Shown: one piece after another, positions 24,000-36,140 of the stretch
Numbering within the stretch: the stretch's first letter is position 1
How the letters are laid out: each line of letters begins with the position of its first letter
From: Voacanga thouarsii
Lineage: Eukaryota; Streptophyta; Magnoliopsida; Gentianales; Apocynaceae
DNA: 64,000 nt
NCBI GenBank assembly: GCA_026120185.1
Contig: JANUWF010002061.1
Coordinates: 806,001 to 870,000 of the forward strand
Reading direction: 5' to 3'
Notes under the pieces: generated by a model
What the model was told of the DNA's origin: nothing
Seen by the model: only the letters and a program-made list of their open reading frames with translations
The model's database searches: none
Program-made: the position numbers and the translations under genes

Positions 24000-25030
24000 T
24001 TTGACGATTTTATGTGTACGTTATTGACATTTAAAATTAATTATAATTAATTTTTATACATAATTGTAATTAAATTTTAGCATTCAAAATAATAAATTAA
24101 ACTCTAACAATTAAAATTAAATTTAAAAGAATTAGAAAATTAATTAATTACTATTTCAAAAATATTATTTTTAATGGATTAAAGATAAATAATAAAATAA
24201 ATTACATGTCTACATATAATAATATTTACGCTAACGAATTAATATGAAATTCAAAAAAAAATTACTACATGTTTTTAACATACACATTTAAAATTAATTA
24301 TACATAATTGTAATTATATTTTAGCATCTAAAAATTAAAATTAAAATTTAAAAAATTAGAAAAATAATAAATTATTATTTTAAAACTATTATATTTAACA
24401 GATTAAAGATAAACAATAAAATAAATTAAAGAGATTAAAAACTATTGCCATTTTTACGATACAAATAAATTAGGATTCAATTTTAGTATTAATTGAGATT
24501 TAAAATTATTTAAAATTTTAATAAAAATAACTATAATTTTATATTGTGAACGAGACTAAATCAAAAAAATTATTGACATTTAAAATTAATTATAGTTAAT
24601 TTTTATACATAATTATAATTAAATTTTAGCATCTAAAATTTTAAATTAAACTATAAAATTAAATTTAAATTTAAAGGAATTAGAAAAATAAAAAAATATT
24701 ATTTTAAAAATATTATGTTTAATGGATTAAAGATAATAAAATAAATTAAAATGATTAAAATTTATCGTCATTTTTTGACAATAAAAATAAATTAAGATTT
24801 AATTTTAGTATTAATTGAGAATTAAAATAATTTAAAATTTTAATAAAGATAACTGTAATTTTATATTGTGAACGGAACTAAATAAAAAATTATAAAATAT
24901 AATCATTGATTTAAATAAAAAATTAAATTAACTAGAACTAAAATTATGTTAACTATAACTAAAATTGTTAAAGAATTAATGTGAAATTCAAAAAAAAAAA
25001 TACAAAATGTTGTCGTAAAAGAATTGCAAT
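24000..25030. repeat. AT-rich subterminal block of the MULE with three imperfect repeats
   Basis: The word ACATTTAAAATTAATTATA recurs at about 24028, 24284 and 24572, each followed by TACATAATTGTAATTA and an ATTAAAGATAA stretch, giving units of roughly 255-290 bp. No gene seen. Confidence 0.7.
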
Positions 25031-25053
25031 GCAGAGAAATGAAATGAGATGCA

Positions 25054-25223
25054 CCTCCTGTCTGGTAGACACGAGGTGCACGTTTGACCGCCGAAAATTT
25101 TGGCTGCCATTCACGCATTTAATGCGTTTAGAAATTTGATTTTTTTTTTTTTTTTGTGATGATAGTTCCTCGTGTTTGGCAGACACGAGGTGGAGTTGTT
25201 CCTCATGTCTGCCAAACACGAGG
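25054..25223. repeat. Three 23-bp palindromes at the right MULE end
   Basis: At 25054-25076, 25168-25190 and 25201-25223, with the same arms as those on the left (CCTCGTGTTTG / CAGACACGAGG). The outermost one lies inside the TIR, as on the left. Confidence 0.88.
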
Positions 25224-25306
25224 TCCCTCCAGTCGGAGGGTAGACCAAAAAAGGTGCCTCCATCTAGAGCTGCTTTTGGAAATGCCACAATTTTGGTCAA
25301 AAACCC
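25201..25306 (-). repeat. MULE right terminal inverted repeat
   Basis: Inverse complement of 14155-14260 with mismatches; followed by the 9-bp duplication TTAATATGA. Confidence 0.88.
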
Positions 25307-25315
25307 TTAATATGA

Positions 25316-25711
25316 TAATTGTTTAAGTGATAATAAAAATTACTATCAAAATACGATAATTTAAAACTCTACAGTAATATGCACATTTATAGGAGATAAC
25401 AATGTAATTTATAATTAGGTTAAGATCCACAACCTAAAATCACAAAGTAATATGCATCTCTATAGGAGATAACAATATAACTTATAGTTAAGTTTGGATC
25501 ATCCCACTAAAATTAATGTATTTTGCATCTAAATGCAATATTAGTTTTAGTATCGTTAAATATTTTGGCCATCATAAACATTATTTGAATATTCTATAAG
25601 AAGTTCTTATAATGTCTTTGATTTAAGTGTAATCCTTATAAATTTTAATAAAGTTTCCAATCCAATCACATCACCTATAAGGTAATTATAAATGAATTAA
25701 ACTTAAAAAAG

Positions 25712-25744
<33 letters not shown>

Positions 25745-26190
25745 AAGTTTCCAATCCAATTACATCACCTATAGGTAATTATGAAAGAATTAAACTTAAA
25801 AAAAATAATTAAAATTCTGATATCCAATCTAGCTAGTAACTAATAAAACTTAGACTTCTTATAGGGAGATCATTTAAAATAGCACAAAACAAACATTAAT
25901 TTTATTAATGAGTTAATAGGGGATGCCTAAGGTTAATTAAAATTAACCATTTTACACTTAATTTTTTTAATTTAATAAAAATATAAATTTATTTATGCAT
26001 AACTAAATAGTACCTAGAGTGGTGTTAATACAAATTATATGGCATGTTAACATGAATAATATATAATTTAATCAAATTAAATAGTAAAAAATTATAAAAT
26101 AAAAATAATTTTATGGCTAATCTAAACTTAAAAATAAAATTACAAAATTATAATTGGTCAACAAAATAGCCAATTATTCAATCATTCTGC
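25316..26190. other. AT-rich stretch with small direct repeats, no gene
   Basis: A 72-bp unit is repeated (25371 and 25443; shared GTAATATGCA and TATAGGAGATAACAAT). A second pair (TAAAGTTTCCAATCCAAT at about 25648 and 25744) flanks a (TA)n run. No family assigned; it may be LTR-derived. Confidence 0.5.
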
Positions 26191-26228
26191 ACTATCAATT
26201 TGATGGAGCTCTCTATTGTTGTAGGATT

Positions 26229-26345
26229 ATCTTTGGTGCATTGGTTGAGACTTTAGATTGTTAATCAGATGACCTGGGTTCAAAACCCAGCACCCTGACC
26301 AGCTGTGCCATGCTCCAACGAATTGGTCCAACAATCTTGTCGTCT
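26229..26345 (+). repeat. tRNA-related (SINE-like) sequence
   Basis: TGGTGCATTGGTTGAGA resembles a Pol III A box. CTGGGTTCAAAACCCAG forms a perfect 5-bp T-stem with a B-box loop. The anticodon-like part (GATTGTTAATC) cannot form a proper stem and loop, and there is no acceptor stem. This fits a SINE or a decayed tRNA pseudogene rather than a working tRNA. Confidence 0.45.
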
Positions 26346-26629
26346 TCTTCATTTGCACCAGCTTTTATAATTTTTTTAAAAATACAATATTAAATAATAA
26401 TAAATAATAATTCAAAAGGAAAATATGGAGACGTAATCCACAATTTTTATTACAAGATTCAATAATACTTATACATATTCACCAAATAAAAAACTATCGC
26501 CATAAAATTATTTTGAATAGAATTAATCAAATCATTTACCATGAACATGAATACATTATTTCTACACCGTTCAACTAAATATATGTATAAAAGATTTAAT
26601 CTTAACACATAAATTCATATCAAAACCAG

Positions 26630-27259
26630 GCTTTGATACTCATTGTTAGTTATATGATCGATTTGCTTATGTGCTAACTAAATTAAATCCTATGAGAATG
26701 TGAAAACAAATCATATCTTTGTAAATATCATCTTCAACAATATGATTCTTAAAGCTTTTGGCCTTTTGGTAGTGCTCCAGATCGCCAAACCTTCTTTAAT
26801 GTAATCTCTCTAGACCAGAAAATTACTAATCATATTTTTCTTTTTCTCTTTGTTGATAATGGACTCAATTGAGAGAATAAGAACATTGTTTTTCACGTAT
26901 CGTGAAAATAGAGTCATATGCTAATATGTATAATTGACTCTACCTCAAAATACGAAGATGATAGAATAAGAAAAGTATAGTTGGATACAACTATCTCCAC
27001 TTATCCTACTCTACCTCAAATTAGATTTTTGATTTTTTGTAATTTTTATTAATAAATTATAATTTATTATTGTCTCGTAATTAAGAGTTACTGAAGGGAT
27101 CTAATCGGATACACTTAGGTTAAACTTTAATAAATTATTTTGTCAACTAAAAATAATTTATTAATTACGTTTTACTCCACAAAAAGAATATAATTGCACT
27201 CTTAATCTAATTGTAATTATTGAAGTCAATAATTATATCTTTATGATTAATTGATTCAA
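26630..27259 (-). mobile_element. Possible LTR with adjacent primer-binding site (remnant)
   Basis: GGCTTTGATACTCA, read on the minus strand as TGAGTATCAAAGCC, resembles the initiator-Met tRNA primer site. It is followed by TGTTAG, and the segment ends TTCAACA directly against GDSL exon 2 sequence. A partner LTR was not found; the MULE and later deletion may have removed it. Confidence 0.3.
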
Positions 27260-27335
27260 CAAATGTTTTGTTGGGAAGTCAGATAGTGTGGTTCAAAGAA
27301 ATGTTGGCTTCTCTTTGCCAGGAATCTTCTGGTAA
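27260..27335 (+). pseudogene. GDSL esterase/lipase exon 2 3' end
   Basis: AATGTTTTGTTGGGAAGTCA followed by the codons for [16 protein letters not shown] matches the exon 2 end of the intact gene (33784-33853) with few changes, and a GGTAAAT donor follows. The exon begins abruptly at the LTR-like border. It belongs to the same lost copy as the 5' piece at 13965. Confidence 0.85.
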
Positions 27336-27643
27336 ATCCGCTTGCTATTATTCACCTTTTAGTTGCTTCGAAGGGTCCTAAATAAAGAGTATCACGATTG
27401 CTTTCTTTGCTCTGTTTTACTCCTTTGCTTAATTATGCTTCCCATCTAGTTAACATTTTATCAACTAAAAGCCATATCAAAACGAGATATTTTAGATGTT
27501 TATTACTCTCTTTCTACCCCACAAAGTCTTAAGACCTGAAGTATCATACTGCTAATAAAGTCAGGAAAATTCCAGCTAGTTAATTTGGTAGAAGTGATTG
27601 GATTATCAGCTTTGGCTTAGGATTAAGAAACTAGAGATCAATC

Positions 27644-28104
27644 CAGTGTTGTTGGGACCGGACCGGACTAGCCGGTCCGACCGTAGACCGGTCTTCCAAT
27701 CGGTTTGATTTGGTACTTCAGATCGATTCTCTCAAAAATCACCAATTTTTTAGAGAACCATATTGGATCGGTCGGTCCAACATTAAACCGGTTTCTTTTT
27801 AAAAAAAGATTGAGACAAATTTTATAATTTTGGGGGATAAATTAAATTATATAAATTAATAAACTATTTTGATGTGTCAGATTGTTAGTTATAAATTAAA
27901 AATGACTACTTTTAATCATGAATTTAAATATTTATATCTTTATAAACTTAAATTATATTATATTATTAATCAATTTTCTTTAAAAAAATAATTATATTTT
28001 TAATTTTTAAATTATAATATTACCGATTCAATTACGATTGGACTATTAAACCATGAACCAATAAATTTTTTGATTCGATGACCGGTCCGATTCTGAAAAC
28101 ATTG
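27644..28104. mobile_element. hAT-type MITE, 461 bp
   Basis: Left end CAGTGTTGTTGGGACCGGAC; right end in complement CAATGTTTTCAGAATCGGAC. An exact 8-bp target duplication GATCAATC lies at 27636-27643 and 28105-28112. ACCGGTC/GACCGG motifs lie near both ends. No coding frame. Confidence 0.9.
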
Positions 28105-28192
28105 GATCAATCACATGCCTTCAAGGATTAATTAGTTTCTTTCCTAGACAATTTATCCTGCTGCACTTTTACATGAACTAATTAACCCTTGC

Positions 28193-29336
28193 GGCTTAAT
28201 TCCTTTTTTACTTCCTAAACTTTATTTTTTTGATATGGTTGGTTCCTGAATTTTATTTTTAATGTTTTGAGTCCCTGAGCTTTTTTTTTATATATATTTG
28301 GTCCTTAAACTTTATTTTTAACTTTTTAAATCTCTTAAAATTTTTACTTCGACACACTTGGTCCTTTAAAAATATTATTATTTACACACTCTAAATAGAT
28401 TCAAATTAATTCTAACGCAGCCTGTTCAGTTCGAATAATGATAAATTAATAACAAAAGAGCTTTTTTTTTAATATATAAAATTTTAAAGATATTATTACT
28501 TTTAAAAATAACTATAAAACTATTGCAAAATTTTTTTTTATCTCTACAAATTTTAATAAAATTTAAGACTACAATAAACTAAACAATCACATTTATTTTA
28601 TTAGTTATTGATTATCAAAATATATACTTATTAAACTTTTTTTGGTATAATAATTCTATATTTTATTTTTTTTCACATTATTGTAGAGTTTCATTATAAA
28701 ACTAACCAAAGTATAAAACTATCATTATTGTAATAATTAAAAATCAATCTTTTATATGATATTTTTTCATTTTTATTTTTATTGTAATAGACAATTATAT
28801 AAAATTATATTTTAAATATGTGTATTTATATTATTATATATTAGTTAAAATTTTATATTTTTTGAATTATTTTCAACTAGCACGAACTAATATTTTATAT
28901 TGGAGCCAAGTTCGAGTTTGACATTTGTGAATTTGGTTGAGTTAAGCTTATGCCAAATTTTTTATTTTTGAAGTTGGGTCTTACTTGAACTTGACCAAAT
29001 TGATTCACAAATCCGAATTGACCGTTCTACTTGTTATATATTTATTGATTTTTTTCTTTAATATAAAGATATAAATATTTCAATAAATTTCAAATTCTCT
29101 ATAAAATTAATAATTAAGAAAATTTATATTTACTTATAAAATGACTAATTAAAATTCAGAAAAAGGACCAAGTGTGTTGAAATAAAAATGTTAAGGGACT
29201 TAAAAGGTTAAAAACAAAATTTAAGGACTAACAATGTCAAAAAAATAAAGTTCAAAAACTTAAAAAGTTAAAAATAAAATTTAAAGACCAGTCATATAAA
29301 AAAATAAAGTTTAAGAATTAAATGCAGAATTAAGCC
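28193..29336. mobile_element. Mutator-type MITE with long inverted repeats, 1,144 bp
   Basis: It begins GGCTTAATTC and ends GAATTAAGCC, with a perfect 9-bp duplication AACCCTTGC (28184-28192, 29337-29345). About 190-200 bp at each end are imperfect inverted repeats, for example CACACTTGGTCCTTT (28358 on) against AAAGGACCAAGTGTG (29161 on). No transposase. Confidence 0.92.
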
Positions 29337-29540
29337 AACCCTTGCCAAGAATTAGATGACTAAGATATTTTGGCGCACCGCAGAAACAGTGGAAGATATC
29401 AATCACATAAATGGGAGTAAGAAAAATCAAGAAAAAGAGGCTAGATCCGTTTTAATTATACAAGTGGAGAAGGATAAGGGGTGGTAAGTAAAGAAAAGGA
29501 CGTTAGGAATGGGAACTCCATCAATCAAAATCTTAAAAAA

Positions 29541-32500
29541 TTGACAAAGTGGATTGGAAAATATAATTTAAATAATTTTTATTTTATAAAAGTTGTCATA
29601 TATTCACAATACACTGTATTCTTTTTTCTTCATCTCATGCGGACTAATCTTAACTTTATATATTTAATAATTTTTTTATTATATTCAAACAAACTTATCT
29701 CAATCTAATTATATTCAAACAAATCCATTTCAATTCAAACTAAAATTTTAATTTAAAATAATATTAATTTAAATAATTTTCATTTCCTAATAGTTGTCAT
29801 ATATTTATAATATATTATATTTTTTTACTCTCGTTCATAATTAGACTCCATATTTATTTTTTATTTAATAATATTTTATTAAATTTTAATAAATTAATCT
29901 CAATCCAATTCTTATACAAATCCAACTTAATAAGCCTACTAAATTGATTATCATATCTCCTCACACAAAAAAGAAAGAAAAAATGGTTATACTTTATTAG
30001 ACTATCAATAAAATCAGATAAGTCCAAACCTGGCCCGATTGGTCTGAGTTTTTTCCGTGAAGGAAAATGTGACATTGGAAGGAATATTATGTACTCTCTT
30101 GCGGTTTTAGTTTGATTTAAAGTTTCACAAATTTAAGAAAAGAATTTGGAATTTATCTATATGTTACAGTTTTAAATATTTGAAATTCAAACTCTGACAC
30201 ATAGATAAATTCCAAATTCTTTTCTTAAATTAATGAAACATAAAAGTACTCCATTCAAGGCAAATTTTTAGGCATTTACCGTATTCAAACATTCAAATAA
30301 GATATCCAAAGTCCTAAACACAACCTCATTGGTCCGTTTAGTTTATGCTGTAAAAAGAATTTAAATGTATATTAAATTCACCATTTCTACTCAGCCTTTT
30401 TTTTTTTTTTTTTTTTAGTTAGGAACAGACTTACTTTATTTTTGCGTTAAGTCCCACAAAAATATTTTTGTGGATATTGATGGAGAGTCGTATGTAGGAA
30501 TAGCAAAACAATATTTGGGCGGTGCGGGGGATGCACTAACCTTGTAAGTCTCCCGTGTTAAAGGAAGCCATGCACAGTCTTTGAAGGCTAGGGAGAAGGG
30601 TTATTTAAAATGTTCAGCATCAGTCGAGAAAAACACGACTCAAATGCTAAGACTTGGAAACCAACCTGATTAAATTTGGACTCATTCAAAACAAAGATTC
30701 CAATAACCAAAAAAAAAAACCTTCAAAATAAAGGCCAATAAATGTTTCTTGAGACTTTATTGGCTCTTTCCGTCTAAGCTTTATTGAATTTCTTTGTCCT
30801 AGCACCGGTGGGTTCACACATAAATGATTCCACTCCTCTGAAAGAAAAAGAATTACTTTTGAAAATTGAACAATTTAATCCGGTTAATGGCATGGCATTA
30901 TGATTCTCATTTGTCAAGTCTCCAATGTTAACAATATAAGAATACTCGAATAAGATGTAATGAGTGAATTTTTTAACTTGGTACAAGTGATGCATAATAA
31001 AAGTTATATGAAGTCATTAAGTTTGAAATACTTTTGAAATCAAATTTTCAGGAGACAGAATAAATTTCTTTTTTTGAAAGGCTATATATGAAAATTGTCT
31101 TTTAAAAAAAATCAAAGGTGGAAAATGTATTTTAAAAAAAAAAAAATTGGGGACCATTCCTTCAAAAAATAAAAAGAAAAGAAAGAATCATGATAGAATA
31201 TTGGCTATTTTTTAATTAACATTTATAATGTTAAATCTCAATTTTGTCATTTTCTTATTGGACTCATATTTCAAAATTCAATCCCCTTATTAAATTCATA
31301 TTTTACATTCTCCTTATTCCACTAATTATGTAATTAAATTCAAATTAAGGTTTTTTAGTATTTTTTAAAGAAAAATAAAAGTTATTTGAATTCATTTATA
31401 ATCATAATTAATTAATTAAAATAACTAATAAGATATATTTATATTTAATATTAATACATTAAATTATAAAATATTTTGAGATTTTATCTAAAGTTTATCT
31501 TGATTCATTAAATTTTTAGAGTATATGTTCTTGGAAAAAAATTTATTTAAATTCATTTAAAATTTTAATTAATTACAAAATTAACTAATAAGATATATGC
31601 GTAGTTTATTAATACATTAAATCTTAAAAACTCATCAATCCATACAATGCATGAGCCATCAAACTAGTTATAATTATTTTAAATTAAGAGAAGTTAGAAA
31701 AAAAAATTTCTACCTGCAGTTTGAATGAGCAGTAAACATCGTTTGAAACGGTACAACTAGGATAGAGGGCTACACGACTGTGCAAACAATTTTATCAGCG
31801 AGGATCAAGATGGGCTTGTGGGCCAGGATCAAGATGGGTTTCTCTGATCCGGCCGAAAAATCAAGCCAGGATGTCCTTACCATGAAATTTCCAACCCAGG
31901 TAGGACGTAATGCATTCATTGATGTTGTCCCTAAGCTTCATTCTTCCCGTCCTAGGAGTATGATCTATTTTGACCTGAATAAGAAATTTAGAAGAATATT
32001 TAATTAACAATAGCTTATCATCTCATCATCTCAATTTAAAATGTTATTTTCTTTATTTTTTAAATATGTAACCACTTTCAAAAAATTCATATATATTAAA
32101 AAATCTCTACTATCTATATATAAATTTATGAAAAAGACTAAATTACCTTTAACAAAAATTGTGAAATTATTTTAAAGAATAAAAATTAAATAATATATGA
32201 TTTTTTAGAATAATAAATAATAATATAATTAAAAATAATAGATATATCATTAATTTTATAAAGTGATATATAATTGCAAAGAAAAAAGTTCTAAAAGTGA
32301 CATATAAAAGAGAACAATGTAAGTAATTAAAAAGTAATTATTTTATATGTCACTAAAAGTCTTAACGCATAAATTTAAAAAGTTGTTAAGTCTATAGAGA
32401 GAAAAGGATTAAATTAATTTTTTCCAAAGTCTAAATATTGGCATTAGATAGCCTTTGACTTGGAAATAGTAAAGTTAATATAAAAAAATTGAAAGCTATT

Positions 32501-33060
32501 TAATATATGAAATAATAAAGGATAAGGATATTATTGGAAGAAAAGTACTTTTTTTTATTTTTCAAAATGACAAATAATTATAAATAAAAAAAATTTATAA
32601 AACAACAATTGAGAAAAATGAAGAGAATATAATAGTAAAAGTGGCATACGTCCTCGCGAGACAATAACATAACATAAAACGTTAATATGGATAAAAAGAA
32701 TGAAAAGGAGAGCAAACCTAAGCTGAGTGCAGGAAATGAGAGGAAGGAAATAAAAAAGCAATTTATTAGACAAACAAAAATTAGAATATATTAAAAAAAA
32801 AAAAAAAAAAGTGGTGACCGGCCCGTCCGGGGACGGGGGGGGGGGTTGGGTGCTGCTGGAGTGAAGGGCTATGATTGATATTAATAAGATTAATGAAGAA
32901 GAAACAATTTATTAAACAAAACAGGGGTAACGCTTCAAAACCGATTAGCTATAATAAATTAATAATATAATACTATCAACTCCCAACTACTGAAGCTTCA
33001 ACATCATCTCCAGTAGGGCTAGGGGTGGGTTTTTTATTTTTTTAATATTTCCTATATTAA
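29541..33060. other. AT-rich intergenic region, no gene recognised
   Basis: Contains a diverged tandem pair of about 200 bp (29563, 29763; shared AAGTTGTCATATATT-type words) and the foldback element at 30122-30239. A non-repetitive segment at 30470-30720 and a short frame at 31780-32007 matched nothing I know. Poly-A followed by a poly-G tract lies at 32793-32846. A weak Helitron-like end (hairpin-like ATACAATGCATG then CTAG, 31640-31667) is possible. Confidence 0.4.
30122..30239. repeat. 118-bp foldback (inverted repeat) element
   Basis: Arms of about 42 bp: TTAAGAAAAGAATTTGGAAT on the left pairs with ATTCCAAATTCTTTTCTTAA on the right, around a loop of some 35 bp. GTTTCA/TGAAAC closes the ends. 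MITE-like, unclassified. Confidence 0.85.
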
Positions 33061-33265
33061 GGCAAAGCAAATCGTCTATATATTCTGAATTCGGAGCCGG
33101 CGTTGTTGGAAAACGTCAACATCCGGTGAATTCAATGGAAGCAGTACAAATGCATCCGGAAACCTGAGATGCCGCAGCTCGCACCTTACTTTGCCTCCTT
33201 GATAAACCTTTCCCATATAAACTTTTGTCAGAACCTGGACCTCTGCCATCATTCACCACCAAAAA
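33061..33265 (+). promoter_or_regulatory. Promoter and leader of the intact GDSL gene (putative)
   Basis: Two TATA candidates: CTATATATTC (about 33073) and CCATATAAAC (about 33211). The part from 33177 on is conserved with the leader of the decayed copy at 13970-14057, which has TTTATAAAG near the same place. The start context AAAAAATGGC is favourable. Confidence 0.5.
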
Positions 33266-35927
33266 ATGGCTGCATTCGTGAGCACTGTTTTACTTTACAC
33301 GGCTCTGGTTTTTCTAACATCAACTCATCAAACACTTGCGGCAGGATGCTTCAAATCCATCATCAGTTTTGGTGATTCGCTAGCCGATACCGGAAACTTG
33401 TTGAGTCTCTCACCTTCCAGTAATCTGCCTCCTCATTTTGCATTGCCACCTTATGGTAAAAGCTTCTTTGGTTATCCCACCGGTAGATTTTCCGACGGCC
33501 GTCTTGTTATAGATTTTATTGGTATGTAAAAGGCTTACTTTGCTTGCAGATGATCTTTCAATCATGCAAACATGCATGTTCATTACATATTTGAAGTTAT
33601 TAATCTGGTGAATTGGCATTTTTTGTAGCTGAGAGTCTGGAGCTTCCGTTGGTTTCGCCATACTTCGCAGCAGGAAATGTGAAGAGAAAAGAATTTGGTG
33701 AAGGTGTGAATTATGCTGTAGCGGGGGCTACAGCTCTTGACTATTCATTCTTCAGGGAAAGGGGAATACAGATTCGTCACAAGAATGTTTCGTTGGGAAG
33801 TCAGATAGTGTGGTTCAAAGAAATGTTGTCTTCTTTTTGCCAGAAATCCTCAGGTACATCCGCTCGCCATTATCCACGTCTTAGTTGCTTCAAAGTGTGT
33901 GGTCGTGAATCTCATGATTGCTTTCTTTATTCTTTTTAAACCCTTTGCTCATGTTTTTTTTTTTAAATTTCTATCTTATCAACTTTTGTCTGATAGACAG
34001 CTAAACTTTTCTTTTTCAAAGAGTAGCGTTGGATAATCAGCGTTAGCATTTTTGTTTCTTGCTAAATAACAAGTCATCTATTATCGCAAACAGAATTTAC
34101 ACAGGTGCCTTCTCTAATACGTAGAATAGCAGGGGGGGGGGAGGAGCGAAGGGGGCAAATAGCCAGAGGCAGCTTAGGCTCTTGCCCATTTATCTAGGCT
34201 ATGAGCAAGAACATTACATGCTCTTCTACGTCGCCTCATGGATTAATTAGTTTCTTCTTAGATAATTTATGGTGCAGTGTTTTGCGTGAACTGTCACACC
34301 AACCAAGAATCAGAAAATTACTGGTAACAGTGCATATAGCTGATACGGTTGAAGAAGTTGAAATATGGAAATGGTCCAATTCTAATTCAAAAATCAACCA
34401 CATAAAATAGGATTGGAGAAATCCAGAAACGGAGACTTATTTCTTTTGTTTTGTTTCACTGAGAAAGCCAATTCATCCAAATGAAGATATATCATATATG
34501 TCCATGTGGCAAAATGTTTTTGGCAATTATTTTAACTACAGAAGTGGAGATGTTAAAGGGTAGTAGGTAAGGAAGGGGACGTGAGAGTGGGTGACAAACG
34601 CAGTTAATTTGGCCTACCAAAAATGGAAATTGAATTGTTAAGACTATCTTTTTCTTTTTTTCCTTTTTTGTGAATATACTTTGTTAAACTGCCAATAGGA
34701 TTTGATCACTCGAACTGCACCCTTTGATCTGAATATTTTATAATACGGCGTGAAGTACAATCAAAGAGTTAGAATTTTAGCACATGTGAACTTATAATTC
34801 CTCTACTAGCGGTCACTTGAATTTTAGCTGAGGCTACGGAAAAGTTTTTAAGTGGTTGGATGGTTAGAGTGTTAGGTGCTATTTTAAGCTTACACTCAAC
34901 TAATTTCAGTGTTTTTTCTTAATTTAAAGAAACTTACTTGATGTTTGGTTCACAAATCACAAAGGATGATGAAGAGAGATGGAAAGAGAAAGAACAATTT
35001 TTAGTTTCATTAGAGAAAATAAATATAATTTATTCTTATATTGTTTTAATAGAATATAGTGGAAGTAAATGATAAATATTATTTTGATTTATGTTTTAAT
35101 TTATTTAAATTTAGAATATATATATATTATTATGTGGAGGAAGAGTAGTTTTTTCCTTTCTTAATTTACTTTTCTCATTTTTTTTAATAAAATGATTTAA
35201 AATTTTCATTTGCGTCTAAATTTATATTAGGTTGATGTCCCGTACGTTGCACGGGTTGTTATGTTATTAAGATTTAATGTATTAATATTAAATATATATT
35301 ATTAATTAACTTAATTAATGATTTAATTAGTTAAGATTTTAAAATAAATTTAAATAGTATTCAAAAAATTACACATTTCAATGTATTAATATTAAAATAT
35401 ATATATATTTATAATATTCAAAGAATCACACATTTTAATATATTAATTTAAATAGTATTTAAAGAATTACACATTTTAATATATTAATATTAAATACATA
35501 TACTCCCTCTGTCCCACTAAAACCGACCCACTTACTATTTTAGGCTGTCCCACTCAAGTTGATACTTTCCTTAAAAAGAAAATTTTTACTATATAATTTA
35601 TTATAAAATAATCAATATACCCCAAATATATTATATTTATATTTTTAGATTTGATATAAAGTATTGTGGGACCTATATATTTTTTATTATATTATATTAT
35701 ATTATATTATATTATATTATATTATATTCTAATTTTTATTTTTGCATAAAATATCGTGCCAAGTCAACCATTATCAATTTTAGTGGGACGGATGAAGTAT
35801 ATTTTATTAATTAATTTAATTAATTATGAATTTATATATAATTTTTATTTTTCTTTAAAAAAAAATTATTCAGCCACGGTTATCTTATGATGATTTCACG
35901 TGCTGTAATGATATGCTTCATCTTCGA

Positions 35928-35970
<43 letters not shown>

Positions 35971-36103
35971 ATATCATTTCAACCTCTTATACTCCATCTT
36001 TTCAGCCCAACTGAACGTATTATTAGAATTCTCAATTTAAGGCTGAATGGTGGGTATTTTCTACATTTAAGCATTCAAATACTTAATTGACGATTTGGAG
36101 TTT

Positions 36104-36140
<37 letters not shown>

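Larger units (their letters stand above)
14155..25306 (+). mobile_element. Mutator-like element (MULE), 11.15 kb, with transposase and plant-mobile-domain genes (both decayed)
   Basis: It starts GGGTTTTT and ends AAAAACCC, flanked by an exact 9-bp target duplication TTAATATGA (14146-14154 and 25307-25315), diagnostic of Mutator-type transposition. Terminal inverted repeats of roughly 105 bp are clearly related (shared words CATTTCCAAAA, CAGCTCT, CCCTCCGACTGGAGGGACCTC), and palindromes lie inside them. In order the element holds: left TIR and palindromes, a TATA promoter, a satellite array, a MuDR-type transposase pseudogene, a 202-bp tandem duplication, a plant mobile domain pseudogene, an AT-rich repeat block and the right TIR. 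Both genes have many stops, so this copy is non-autonomous now. Confidence 0.93.
27336..29540 (+). pseudogene. GDSL intron 2 remnant (paralogous to intron 2 of the intact gene)
   Basis: Conserved words in the same order as the intact gene's intron 2 include ATTGCTTTCTTT (27400 with 33915), GGATTAATTAGTTTCTT (28125 with 34240), CAAGAAT (29346 with 34304), and GTGGAGA followed by GGGTGGTAAGTAA (29465-29490 with 34540-34570). Two MITEs interrupt it. No exon 3 is found downstream, so the copy ends here. Confidence 0.7.

Noticed and set aside
26229..26300. Functional tRNA gene
   Set aside because: The T arm is perfect, but the acceptor stem and a proper anticodon stem-loop are missing.
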